Shown here: positions 1-11,808 of the stretch, piece after piece | Layout: every line of letters starts with the position of its first letter | Position numbering within the stretch: position 1 is the stretch's first letter | From: Castanea sativa | Lineage: Eukaryota > Streptophyta > Magnoliopsida > Fagales > Fagaceae | Assembly: GCF_040712315.1 (NCBI RefSeq) | Contig: NC_134013.1 | Span: 80,978,001 to 81,042,000, forward strand | DNA length: 64,000 bases | Reading direction: 5' to 3' | The notes under the pieces: model-generated | What the model saw: the letters and a program-made list of their open reading frames with translations, nothing else | Database searches by the model: none | What the model was told of the DNA's origin: nothing | Program-made: the position numbers and the translations under genes

Positions 1-978
1 TTTTTTAATGTGTGAATAGTATCATGGGTCCCATTTTTAATATTTTTTTTTCTGAATAAAGTGTTTATGGGTCCCATAAACAGTACATGAACAGTATTGA
101 ACAGTAATATACAGTGCCATGTTAAAAGCTGGAAATTCTGAAAAAATAAAAATAAAAAAAATAAAAAGTGAAAAGGAGTTGAAAAGGGTTAAAAAGTCAA
201 CATATGCGGTTAGTGTTCATGCTACAGTAGCATGAACAGTAGCATCTGTCCCTGATGCGTGCAACAGCAGAGAAAAAAAAAAAAAAAAAAAAGAGGAAGA
301 AAACATGAAAACGCTAATGCAGCAAATTTAATCCGTATCCAAATGGATACTTATTCTCATCTTTTTACTATAAATTTGTCACTCTCTCCTCTTCTATGCA
401 TCTTTTTTCCATACAAAAAGGTTATCTCTCTCTCTCTCTCTCTCTCAATTTTTTTTTTCATTTTTTGTTGGATTTTTTTTCTTGCATCTCTACCTTAGAT
501 TGATGAATATTTGTGTTTTTTAGAACTCTACTCTTAGTTGTTTATAATTGAAAATTGAAATCAATATAGAATAAATAATATATTTTTTAAAATTGTCTAT
601 AAAAAGGTATTCACAGGTCTTGCTTAATCATTGATGGTAGAAAAGATACAACCGGACAACTACCCTATAGAATGATCTTCTACCAAAGGTTTGTAGTTTG
701 TACCCCTATTTTCCTATTATTGATTAATTCACATGTGTCCATTGATGAATTTTTTTTTTTTCATTTTATTTGCAACTCTAAATCTTTTTTTAATAAATGG
801 TGTTTGTTGTTAACTTGATTTCGGGAAAACAAATGTATTATAATATGTCTATATTTTGTGTTGTTGTCAGTTTTTAGTTTATTTGAAAAATAACAAGATA
901 GTCTGGACATTATGATGAAGAATAGTTAATACAGTTAAAGAAGATGGAGTTCGTGCAGTTTCCTTTCATTGTTTGTAC
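1..978. other. AT-rich intergenic sequence, no gene seen
   Basis: Low-complexity AT-rich sequence with homopolymer A and T runs and a short CT microsatellite near 424-447. The first 250 bases carry several direct repeats of a motif reading like 'gaacagta' or 'catgaacagta'. Open frames here are low-complexity (K-rich or S/L/F-rich) and show no domain. I see no RNA gene or regulatory element I can support. Confidence 0.6.
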
Positions 979-1336
979 GGGCACGTTTGGATCATTGAAT
1001 ATAGATTACATTAGAAATACTGATTTTTATTATTGGGAATAGAAGACATTGTAATGGAATAACTATTACCATACATAAGTTTGGTTGTTACATATGGATA
1101 GCTTGTAAAAGATGACGTATAAGAAAAAGTTATATTTTTTGAAATATATTAATTTTAAAACATATTATATGCATTAAAGAATAGTTATTACATCTATTTT
1201 AAAGAAGAATAATTATTCTTTAATTTAAAGAATATATGTAATAACTAATCTATGTAATAAAGATGCAACAAAATAACCGAATTGTTATTATACATGAATA
1301 ACTACTCCATTACAAGAGCTATTACAGCATACCAAA

Positions 1337-2089
1337 TGTGTGGGGCAAAAGGATCCTGGTGGGAATGTGGGCCTTTTGGGCCTTGTTAAAGAAGGCCGAC
1401 CTGACCCTGGGGTTAGAGATTGTTGGTGCTATGGGTCGGCCTATACGCCGAGGATCCTAGGATCCAGCCGAGGATGGTTTTCCCCTCGGACTGACATCAA
1501 AGAACCTGAGACTTCATGGTAAAGATTAGGGAATGATACGGTCAAGACCAACGGTTAAAGGGAGAGAACCCTTGAATGTCCTAGAAGCGCCGATGTTGGA
1601 AGAATATCAAAGGTAAAGGCTGTGATCTCCACATTAAAGACCCTGCACCTACCACCCCTGGCCGCATTAATGAGGAAGTGACACTTAAACGGTGGAAGGG
1701 AAACTTCTAGTTATCTGTTCAAAGGCACTAAGAAAAAGAAATATCTAGGCTAAGGGAGGAATTGGGGGGCAACACGTGGATAAAGTATTAAAAAGAGGAG
1801 TATTTAAGGAGAGACCGGGAAGAAACAGGACGGAACTTTTTGTAACCTAAAAAGAAGAAGGAAAAAGAGAGAGATATAATATAAGAACGACTTTCGGCTT
1901 ACGTCCAGGAGGTCTATTTACATTACTCCTTTTTGTCTCTAAGTACTTGGAATCTTTAGTTTGTCATTTCATCCTCATACACTTCTAATCTGGGTTTCAA
2001 GCCCACACTCTACAAATTCTTATTGTTTAAGGCTCATTGGGTCTGAGCCCATAACTATTCTTGGGTCCAGGTGCAATTGTGCACTTACA
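1337..2089 (+). repeat. 5' LTR of Tat element
   Basis: 753 bp, begins TGTGTGGGGC and ends GTGCACTTACA, matching 11809-12558 along its whole length. It contains a perfect 14-bp palindrome ggatcctaggatcc at 1452-1465 and repeated 'gccgaggat' motifs. A plausible TATA-type core is the stretch around 1785-1807 (gtattaaaaagaggagtatttaa). Many of the visible differences from the 3' LTR are one-base length changes in short homopolymers. Confidence 0.93.
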
Positions 2090-2091
2090 AT

Positions 2092-2109
2092 TGGCGCCGT
2101 CTGTGGGAA
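2092..2109 (+). promoter_or_regulatory. Primer-binding site of Tat element
   Basis: TGGCGCCGTCTGTGGGAA lies two bases after the 5' LTR, the position and TGGCGCC start expected for a tRNA primer-binding site in plant gypsy elements. I have not assigned the tRNA species. Confidence 0.8.
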
Positions 2110-2135
2110 TCTAGTCTAGAAGTAGTAGGGATATT

Positions 2136-3670
2136 ATGGCAGGCTTAGGCTCTCATCATGCAGAGTCACAAGGGTCATAACCTGAAGATCATTTCGAACG
2201 TCTTGAACAACGTAGGGATCGTGAGGGAAGCGTCCATACAGAATATCCAGGGGCTAGCCATACTCATGGAGGGGGTAGCACTACCCACGATGAGGGCTCT
2301 AAATCCATGCAGAAGGAAATCAATCGTTTGAAGAGGAAAGTTACGCCGTGCTAAACGTAAGGTTTCCCCGTCCTCATCTAGTTCTTCCTCGAGAAGGATG
2401 GGGGACATGGCTACGGTTCAAGGTCATATTCCCCAGTGCAACATCCTTGGTGAGGAGAACGACCACCAATCCGCGACGTAAGAAGCTTCGTCCTAGGGGT
2501 TTAGGCAACGATACCATGAGTAGGGCGTTGCACCAACTCTCTAAATCTCCGTTTTCACGAAGGATTGAGAGGAGGCTCCCGAGAGGTTCACCCAGCCCAC
2601 GTTTACCATCTATAATGGCCGGGATCGATCCGTGGAAGCACGTGAGTCACTTCAACCAAAGGATGGCAGTGCACTCTCATAACGAGACTTTGATGTGTAA
2701 AGTCTTCCCCTCCAACTTGGGACCCGTGGCTATGAGATGGTTCAAACGTCTCAAGTCGGGGTCTATAGGCTCGTTTGGAGAACTAACTAGGGCGTTTGCT
2801 TCTCGGTTCATTACTTGTAGCGAGTCCCTCGGCCACCGGACTCATTGCTATCCATGGTCATGAAGGAAGGGGAGACATGAAAGCATACTCCGACGGATAT
2901 TGGGAGATGTTTAATGAAATAGACGGCGACTTTGATGAGGTGGCGCTAAATACCTTTAAGGTAGGCCTCCCTACCGATCACGACCTAAGAAAGTCTTTGA
3001 CGAAAAAGCCCGTCCGCGTACGTCGTCTTATGGATCGTATTGATGAATATAAAAGGGTAGAGGAAGACTAAACGGGAAAAGGAAAGGAGAAGGTTATCCC
3101 GTAGGAGAGAAGGGATTTCATGTAGGACAGATATCACAACAACAAGCCGAGGAGGGATTACTTCGGACAATCCGACTGGCACACCCGCTGTGCTGTAAAT
3201 CTGTGTTCCAGAACCAAGTGCATCAGCCATTAGAAAAGTTCGTAAAGAGCCCTTCTTCAAGTGGCCCGGCAAAATGGCAGGTGACCCCCGAGAAGAAATC
3301 AAAACCTTTTCCTCAGGACCATCGGGATGTGGGCCACACTACGAGAACCGTCGAACCCCTGTGGAACCATCTAGAGCAGCTCGTCGTGAGGGAAAGTTAA
3401 AGCAGCACTTGTGCTCGGCCACTTGGCAAGTCGGTAAGTTGGTTCAAACAACCAGCAGAATAGTTCATCTCGGCCGGCATTGGGGACGATTAATGTTATC
3501 TTCGCTGCACTGTCAGGGATGCTCTGTTCCTACTAGGGTTATGGCGGTTTCCCATTCCGGGCAGGCCGAGGATGTGGGTAGCATGCCGAAGAGATTAAAG
3601 AGCACTTTACCTGTCTTGGGTTTCTCCGAGGAGGATAAAGTAGGGACTATCCAGCCCCCATGACGATGCT
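2136..3670 (+). pseudogene. gag region of Tat element, disrupted
   Basis: The natural start appears to be ATG at 2136 (MAGLGSHHAES...), but the frame meets TAA after 14 codons. The same frame then continues in clear gag-like sequence, with a further one-base shift near 2340. A retrotransposon gag core is readable at about 2618-2816 (AMRWFKRLKSGSIGSFGEL, the W-x-x-L...GSI pattern of plant retrotrans_gag domains). It continues in another frame at 2796-3071 (TFKVGLPTDHDLRKSL). Several frameshifts and stops mean no full Gag can be made. What you see is a decayed or mis-assembled gag; the family assignment rests on this core and its place after the PBS. Confidence 0.8.
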
Positions 3671-6600
3671 CTTGTGGTTACCCTCAGAATAGGTAATTAT
3701 GACGTGAAGAGGGTAATGATAGATAGGCGGGCGGTGCAGATATCATGTACCCTCGATCTATTTAAGGGGTTAAGGTTGGAGTTGGAAGATTTAACTCCTT
3801 ATGACTCACCTCTTATTAGCTTTGAAGGGAGAGCGTGTGCCAAAAGGACAGAGTCCGTTTACCCGTTCGGTGGCACAGAAACGGTTGAAGTAGATTTCAT
3901 TGTGGTTGACGCGTACTTCTCCATATACGCCCATCCTCGCCAGGCCATGGCTGCACGCCCTGGGAGCCGTTTCCTCTACCTTGCACGTTAAGGTTAAATT
4001 CCCTCGGGGGAACATGTTGAGGAAATCCTCGCAGTCGGGTAGTGGCCAGGCAATGCATCTCCGCCGCGGTTCGTCGGTCAAAGTCGAGTTATCAACCTTG
4101 CCCATCCAGGAGTCATAGCAATTAACGCTCCGGAGGCACCTGGAGCGATGACGGGAAGATGAGGCCGTTTGCGAGGAGTTAGAGAAGTTTGTAATCACGA
4201 CGATCCAGAGAGGTTCTTTCAAGTTGGCATACGATTGCCACACCAAGAAAGATGGAGTTGTTGAAATTTCTGAAGGATAATCTAGATGTATTTGCATGGG
4301 ACCCCAGTGAGGCTCCGTGTGTGGATCCGAACTTTATTTGTCATCATCTAAACGTCAATCCGGCCATTGTTCGAGGAGGCGGCAGCCTCACGATCTTCCC
4401 GAGAACATTCTCGAGGCTGTGAAGGAAGAGGTTCTTAAACTCAAAAGGGCGGGGGCTATCAAAGAAGTTTTCTACTCCCGAATGGTTGGCTCATACCTGT
4501 TGTCGTTAAGAAGAAGAACGGCAAGTGGAGAGTATGTGTAGACTTTACTTCGGTTGAACAAGGCCCTGTCCTAAAGATTCATTCCCAATGCCACGGATTG
4601 ATCAACTTGGTAGATGCTACTTCGGACATCCTCGGATGAGTTTCACTGGACGCCTTTCGGGGTTACCACCCAAATCCCCTTGGCATTAGAGGATCGTGAA
4701 GGAAAAGACCGCTTTCATTACTCCAACGGGAACTATCATTATAAAGTCATGCCATTTGGGTTAAAAAATGCTCGGGGCTACTTATCAAAGAATGATGACC
4801 CGAATGTTTGAACAGAACTGGGGAAAACCATAGAAGTATACGTGGATGACATGGTGGTAAAGAGTAAGACGGTACCTTCGCACATCACGGATTTGGCCGA
4901 CACCTTCCAAATGCCTAGGAAGTATAAGTTGCGCCTTAACGCCTCCAAAGTGTTCTTTTGGAGTGGGATCCGGAAAGTTCTTAGGATATATGATCACTCA
5001 TAGGGGCATGAGGTGAACCCAGATGAGGTTAGGGCTATTCAAAATTTGCAGCCGCCTCGGAACCCAAAAGGAGATTCAGAAATTAATCGGAATGATTGCC
5101 TGCGTTGAAGATTTATTTCTCGGTAGCGCCGTCCTTTCTTTCAGTTGTTGAACAAGTGGAAATGGTTTCAGTGGACAGAGGATTGTGAGTCAGCTTTCCA
5201 ACAGCTTAAGCAATATCTATCTCGGCCACCCATTTTATCTCGCCCTGAGGTGGACGAGGTTTTATTCGCTTATCTGGCCGTGGCTATTCATGCGGTGAGT
5301 CTAGTCCTTATAAGGAATGAAGATGGAGTGCAGAGGCCGATCTACTATGTTAGTAAGTCCTTGAATGAAGCCGAGGTGCGCTATTTGCCCTTGGAAAAAG
5401 CACTTCTGCTGTAGTCCACGCCACGCGCAAACTTCCTCATTATTTCCAATCTCATCCGTGGTTGTTTTGACCCGATTGCCGCTCAAGGCGTGTTGCGTAG
5501 TGCTGATTATTCTGGCGAGTGGCAAAATGGGGAACCATTTGGGAGCCTTTGATGTTAAGTACAAGCCTCGCACCTCGTGAAAGGTCGGTCCTCGCCGATT
5601 TGGGTGGCAGAGTTTGCCGAGCCATTGTTAGAAGAAACTTCAAAGGTAGCGCACATGGGTGAAAAATCGGTTGGTGTGATCACAGCCGTATCGCCCTCGG
5701 CTTGGAAAGTTTATGTGGATGGGGCTGCTAATCATAAAGGGTCTGGCGTTGGACTTGTTCTAATGTCCCCTGAAGGAATTGTCTTTGAAAAATCTTTGAG
5801 ATTGGCTTTCTCGGCTACTAATAATGAGGCCGAGTATGAAGCAGTCTTGGTAGGCATGCGAATGGTACATAAGATGGGTGGCAAGGAAATCCATGTGTTC
5901 TCGGACTCTCAATTAGTGGTCGGCCAAGTCATGGGGACCATGGAGGCTAGAGATTCCAGGACGATGCAGAATATTTGGCCCAGGTCAAGCGTCAGCAGGC
6001 TGAATTCGACTCCTTTGCCTTAGTTCATGTCTCTAGGAGTGGAAATACTCATGCAGATTCTTTGGCTACGTTGGCAACATCCTCGGCTCAAGGTCTACCA
6101 AGGGTTATTCTCGTTGAGGATTTGGTAGAACCTTCTCTTGTAGCTGCTAACGCACCTCGCGTCCATCTAATAAGGCCTGGTCCTAGTTGGATGGATTCGA
6201 TCATATCTTTTCTCAAAAATGACATCCTTCCCGAAGACAAAGTTGAAGCAGAAAAGGTACGTCGAAAGGCGCCGCGTTTCTGGTTGTCCGAGGACCAGAA
6301 GCTATACAAACGATCCTTTTCAGGACCGTATTTGTTGTGTGTACACCCACGAATCAACGAGAATCATTATTGGAGGAATTGCATGAAGGAATTTGTGGGA
6401 GTCACACTGGGGGAAGGTCCTTAGCTCATAGAGCCCCTTATGAGGGTTATTGGTGGCCCAATATGCGAGGGAGGCTCGAGGACTATTCCAGAAAGTGTGA
6501 TCAATGACAGAGGTTCGCTCCTAATATCCACCAACCTGGAGGGTTCTTAACCCTCTGTCTAGCCCTTGGCCTTTCGCACAATGGGGCCTGGACATTGTCG

Positions 6601-7425
6601 GGCCATTTCCGAGAGCCGCGGCAACAAAAGATGGTTGCTCGTGGGAACGAGCTATTTCACTAAATGGGTTGAAGCTGAGCCATTAGCCAATATCCGAGAT
6701 GTTGATTCCAAGAAATTTATATGGAAAAACATTGTTACTAGATTTGGTATACCGCACACTCTTGTCTCGTACAACGGCGTTCAATTTGACAGCAACGCCT
6801 TTAGGCAATATTGTGGTGACATGGGTATCATAAATAGATATTCTACCCTGCTTATCCTCGAGGGAATGGGCATGCCGAGGCCGTTAACAAAGTCATAGTC
6901 AATGGGCTCAAGAAGAGGTTGGATGATGCGAGGCGGATGGGTAGAAGAGCTCCCTCATGTTCTCGTGGACATATCGGACCACACCACGCAGGGTCCACCG
7001 GAGAGACACCATTTTCTATGACTTATGGAGCCGAGGCGGTGATACAACTAGAATCTGGTTTTACTCCTCTAACGACAAGTTCGTTTAGCCCCGAGAAGAA
7101 CCCGGGACTTCTGGAGAACGATCTTGATTTACGTGAGGACCTGCGGTAGGCAGCTATGGTCCAATTGGCTTATTATCAGCAAAAGCTAAAACGAGGATAT
7201 GATGCCCACGTGAAGCTAAGGCCACTTGCACCTGGTGATCTTGTATTAAGGAAAGTTGTAGGCACTTCTAAGAACCCAGCATGGGGTAAACTAGGACCTA
7301 ACTGGGAAGGCCCCTATCGCATTGTTTCAATAGCAGGCATAGGGTCGTATAGGCTAGCTGACCTAGATGAACGAGTTGTACCACGTCCATGGAATGTAAA
7401 TAATCTTAGAAGGTATTATTATTAA
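3670..7425 (+). pseudogene. pol region of Tat element (PR-RT-RH-aRH-INT), disrupted
   Basis: Fragments in order: protease near 3674-3990, where the active-site loop is damaged by a frameshift; reverse transcriptase about 4317-5000, with the catalytic YVDD intact at 4839-4850; first RNase H about 5145-5414; second, archaeal-type RNase H about 5690-6080 (KVYVDGAANHKGSG, TNNEAEYEA, FSDSQLVVGQ); and integrase from about 6370, with the zinc-finger HEG...H and CDQC readable across frames. In the integrase core the usual SDNG reads SYNG (VSYNGVQFDS, near 6770), replacing the second catalytic Asp by Tyr. The C-terminal GKLGPNWEGPYRI motif is intact and the frame ends TAA at 7425. At least ten frame changes or stops break the polyprotein. 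Confidence 0.9.
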
Positions 7426-7489
7426 TCAAATAAGCTTTTGTCAATTAATATTTTAAAGTTATGGCTAGCTCTTATATTTGGAGTTACAA

Positions 7490-8330
7490 TTATTAAGAAT
7501 CAAACAGGAAACTTGGTTAAGTGTAGTCCTCGGACCACAAACCTTGTGGAAATTGATGTCTTGTCATTTGTTAAACAGAACCTTAGTTATGCCGGGTCTT
7601 CGGACCTCCTACTTTGGGAAAATTAACATTTGAAGTTACAGAAACTTGGTTAAGTGTAGTCCTCGGGCCACAAACCTTGTGGAAATTGATGTCTTGTCAT
7701 TTGTTAAACAGAACCCTAGTTATGCCGGGTCTTCGGACCTCCTACTTTGGGAAAATTAACATTTGAAGTTACAATTTCTAAGAATCAAACAGAAACTTGG
7801 TTAAGTGTAGTCCTCGGACCACAAACCTTGTGGAAATTGATGTCTTGTCATTTGTTAAACAGAACCTTAGTTATGCCGGTTTGGACCTCCTACTTTGGGA
7901 AAATTAACATTTGAAGTTACAATTTTTGAGAATCAAACAGAAACTTGGTTAAGTGTAGTCCTCGGACCACAAACCTTGAGGAAATTGATGTCTTGTCATT
8001 TGATAAACAGAACCTTAGTTATGCCGGGTCTTCGGACCTCCTACTTTGGGAAAATTAACATTTGAAGTTACAATTTTTGAGAATCAAACGAAACTTGGTT
8101 AAGTGTAGTCCTCTCGGACCACAAACCTTGCGGAAATTGATGTCTTGTCATTTGTTAAAAAACCTTAGTTATGCCGGGTCTTCGGACCTCCTACTTTGGG
8201 AAAATTAACATTTGAAGTTACAATTTTTGAGAATCAAACAGAAACTTGGTTAAGTGTAGTCCTCGGACCACAAACCTTGAGGAAATTGATGTCTTACCAT
8301 TTACAGTTACAATTTTGAAGAATTAAACGA
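7490..8330 (+). repeat. Minisatellite of ~150-bp units between pol and antisense gene (Tat element 1)
   Basis: Six units, marked by 'acttggttaagtgtag' at 7511, 7644, 7795, 7943, 8093 and 8244, so the spacing is 133, 151, 148, 150 and 151 bp. Each unit also holds a 'cctcggaccacaaacctt' block and 'gccgggtcttcggacctcc'. Units are close to identical except for small indels. Tandem repeats in the 3' untranslated region of Tat/Ogre elements are known and have been proposed as seeds of satellite DNA. No coding sense is evident. Confidence 0.92.
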
Positions 8331-8814
8331 AAGATTGCTTAAGATTTATCTTCAGACTATGACTTTGATTAAACTTAACTTCTGATTATGCCTGGATGTT
8401 AATACCTTACTGTTTATTAACTCAGATCTTACAACCTACTAAAAACAGTGTTATGCATTATAAGGGCTTAATTGTTATATGAAGTCCTCTTTCCTTTTTT
8501 TAATCGAGGTATTATTCAAAGGAATTAACCATGTCACCTTGTATTAAATCTTTAATAATATACGCAGTACTATGTGAAAGTTATGACTATGCAATCCTTG
8601 TAGTTAGATTTTTATGCTCTAGAAACTTCTGATATGACTTAATGGGAAAACTTTTGTAATAAGTACATAAAGAATAAAGAAAAAAGCGAGACACAATCCA
8701 AGTGAAAAGCAAACGAAATTGTTCTTCATTAATCAAGGTGAATATACATTACAATATATAATTCAAAAACAAAAAAAAATGGAAAAAAAGAAGCCCTAAG
8801 CTAAGTCCTAAGCG
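8331..8814. other. Non-coding AT-rich spacer inside Tat element 1
   Basis: It follows the minisatellite and precedes the 3' end of the antisense gene. Nothing recognisable beyond a degenerate tail of the repeat unit at about 8300-8400. Confidence 0.5.
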
Positions 8815-11321
8815 TTGGAGGAGGATCTTGCGAGAGGTACTAGTGCCCTCGGTCTTTCTCAACTCCAAGCTAAAAGGAGTCATAACCCGCTTTCCTTTAT
8901 CCGCTGTATTTGGTGTAAGGACGTTGGGTTCAAATATCTGTTTAAAGTCCCTCTCTGCATCAACCCCTCCTTAATTTTCTTTATTGTAACCAGAAGGTTC
9001 TCTGGAGTGGGAATTTGCTGTGGGACCATCGGAGGTAGGACAGGAAGAGTTGTCTCAGGGGTAGGAGTAGCAGCAGGAGCCTCTTCAATCTCCTGTATTT
9101 CTAGGGGAAGCCAAACGTTCTCGGACTTCCTCAAATCCGAAGACTGGGGAACTCCTGCTACGTTTAAAGCTTCCCCCCATACTTTTTGACAGTATTCGCG
9201 GCATAAAGCCGCGAACTCCTCTGTCAGCTGCTCCTCGGTAGTGGCTACCCCTTCATCAAAACTTGCCTGCTTCGCAGCTTGAAGAGAGAGTTGGAAGGAA
9301 CTGGCTTCTTCTTTCACGTCGCCAACCTGCTTCTTCAGTACCGAGCACTCCTTTTGAGCTTGGAGAGCTCTTCATCTCTTGCATGAAGGAGCTTGCACGT
9401 CCTTCTATCTGGGTCTTCATTGTCTTCAAGTTTAGACTCGACCCCATTCTTCTCTTCTCCTCAGCCCGCTACCTCCGAGGTCAGCTTTTCGTTTCCCGCA
9501 AGGGGCCTGTACCCAGGAGGACTTCTCACCCTAATTTCGAGCTCAGCCCTGGCTACTTTCCGAGCGTCTTCAATAAACTTTTCAGCTACAAAGACCTCCT
9601 GAATAGCCTGTAAAAAAGCATGATGGAGTTAGGAATAACAAAAACTAATTTACTTATAAATATTGTTAAAAGGAGAAACACTTACCAATGCTAAGTCTCT
9701 TTTAGAGGAGGAATAGTTGTGGTTGGCCCATCTTTTCCAAGGTCTCCATGTCCTTGGGCGGAGAAGAGGGCGTTCTAGGACCTCGGCCGGTGGTGGGCGT
9801 GGCCTTGTTGACCGCCCTTATATCTGGACTGACAGGAGATAGGAGCGCGTCCAGCCTCAGATCGGGGGACCAAGTGGCTGGTGCTCGTGCACTACGGCCT
9901 CATCTGGATTTCCCCAAGTTCAGCTGACGGGCTCTACCCTTGCCTTTGTCCGGCTTCTGCCGGGCCGGTGGGAGTTGTTGGCGTGGTTTCTTGGGTCTTT
10001 AGTAATCGTCCCCTCATTATCTCCCTTCCTCTTCTTCTTGGGATCCTTGGTAGTTTTGGCTCAGGCTAGAGGAGGAGGAGGAGGTAAGGGTTGGGGAACT
10101 TGGGACGTCCCTCGTTTTCTTCTTCTCCGCACTTTGGCAGCCCTATTAGTGAGAAGACCCTCCATTCGCCCCATGCCTTCTACGGATTTCGTCCTCGGGA
10201 AGGGCAACTACAAACCCCGCGATTCCAGGCCTCAGTGGCTTCTTCCTCCTCGTCGGAAAGTACCACGAACTGGTTTCCGCGAGGTCTCTCGGTGTCTTCA
10301 AGATGGAATTGGTCTATCTCGTCGTCAAGAGTGTGTGAAGAAGACACCTCCTCTTCTCGGAACGACAGTTGTTTGTGAGTGTATGGCGAGGGGACTGCCG
10401 GCCCGGTTGTACAAAATAGTGTCGAGGAGCGTCCGGGAGGTCACCTCGTCCAAAAAATGGGGCCGAGCTACGTTTATCCTCTTCCGTCTTCGGTCGCCGG
10501 CAATAATGGCGTCCTCTATCTCTGAAAGTCTTTGGAAAGGGGGGTGTATCCTAGAATGAGATGAGCAGCCCGGAGTTGTAGGTTGGCACTAACGAATACC
10601 TCGAGCGAAGTACTCGGTTTAGATCGGCAACGTTACGGTGACTTAGACGAGGACGCACGTGTTGCTTATCTCCAAAAAAGACATCAAACAAACAAACCTG
10701 GTCGATTCACACAAATATTTAACGAATTTAAGTAAATACAAATACGCATTTCTGTGTGTGTGTTAGGAGAAGTTGTGTTGTGGGGAGATTAATCCTATGG
10801 TGTCGCACCTGGATCCCCCCCACCGAACTGGGCAGTGGAGGCCGTCGTGCCAAGTTCCAACACGATCGGTAGTCGTCCTTCATGCCTTTGTTTGATTTGG
10901 GCACAGGAGATTAGCCTAACGGTGCTAGACCGAGATTTCATATAATAGCCTACCTTAGAGAGTTTGTGGGACTCATATAGGAACACGACATCGTGCCATG
11001 TGAGGTTTAAACTCATCCTCGCTCGTTTAGAGCATCTACACTACCTAAAACTCTAAAAACATTTGGAAGGCATTGGTCGGGCACAACCGGTGGTTGCGAA
11101 GATACTCCCTCATTACGGGTTTCATTGGTAGGGTCATCCCACCCTCTATGAAGGCTATCATAGGAATGATAACCTCTCCCTCTTTCCTAGAACCAGCCAC
11201 GGTGTTCCGGGCAAGGATTCTAACCCTACGTCGCGGAATATGGTATCTTGGCTCTAAAGCCTTCCATCCCGCGGCGGTATCAACTAGACACTTGAATCTT
11301 CCCATTACAGAGAGACGATAG
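8815..11321 (-). pseudogene. Antisense extra gene (aORF) of Tat element 1, gypsy-type transposase-like family
   Basis: Read on the minus strand. The N-terminal part at 11305-11045 has the pattern of the plant 'putative gypsy type transposon' domain (Pfam PF04195 as I recall it): FIEGGMTLPMKPVMREYLRN followed by an N-A-F...F segment. The continuation at 11016-10795 contains VGYYMKSRS, matching the F/Y-Y-L-K-x-R motif of the same family. The C-terminal part at 9317-8880 is helical and acidic, then Pro/Thr-rich. The blocks are separated by frame changes and stops, so it is a pseudogene here. Such extra genes, often antisense, are known in plant Tat elements; their function is unknown. Confidence 0.7.
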
Positions 11322-11808
11322 ACTAAACTTTAAAAGGGAGAGTGATTGTATTGGTAGCCGAGGACTGTATCCAGGAGAAAAAGGTCAAGACTAGAGAGAA
11401 GCAAGAACTTACAAGGTTGAAGGTACGGGTTTCCACGTTTTCTGCGGTAAAGAATGATTGTTGTTGTTTTGATGGGATTGATCCCCGATGACTTAAATGA
11501 AGGCGCGTAGGTTCCCGAAGCGTCACGACGTGCGAAAAGGCGGCCTCGAAAATTATGCTGTCCCGCCTAAAATTTCGTGGAGTGAGGAGAACCGTTGGAT
11601 GCCCATCTCACCGTCGAGCGTGGGAGACAAAGAGTAACTTGAGGAATAAATGCGCGCGTTTTCGAAAATGAAACCGCCAAGTGTCATCTTCTGGGACGCG
11701 AAACGATTTCCACACGTGTCGTCACTTATAAAGTGTGTAGAGCGGGTTCTCGGATCAAAACCCTATTTTTCTCCTCGGATGTCGAAAATTAGAGTTTTGA
11801 GGGGCTAT

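Noticed and set aside
7490..8330. CRISPR-like array of regular repeats
   Set aside because: Units of about 150 bp are repeated whole with no unique spacers, in a plant retrotransposon. It is a minisatellite.
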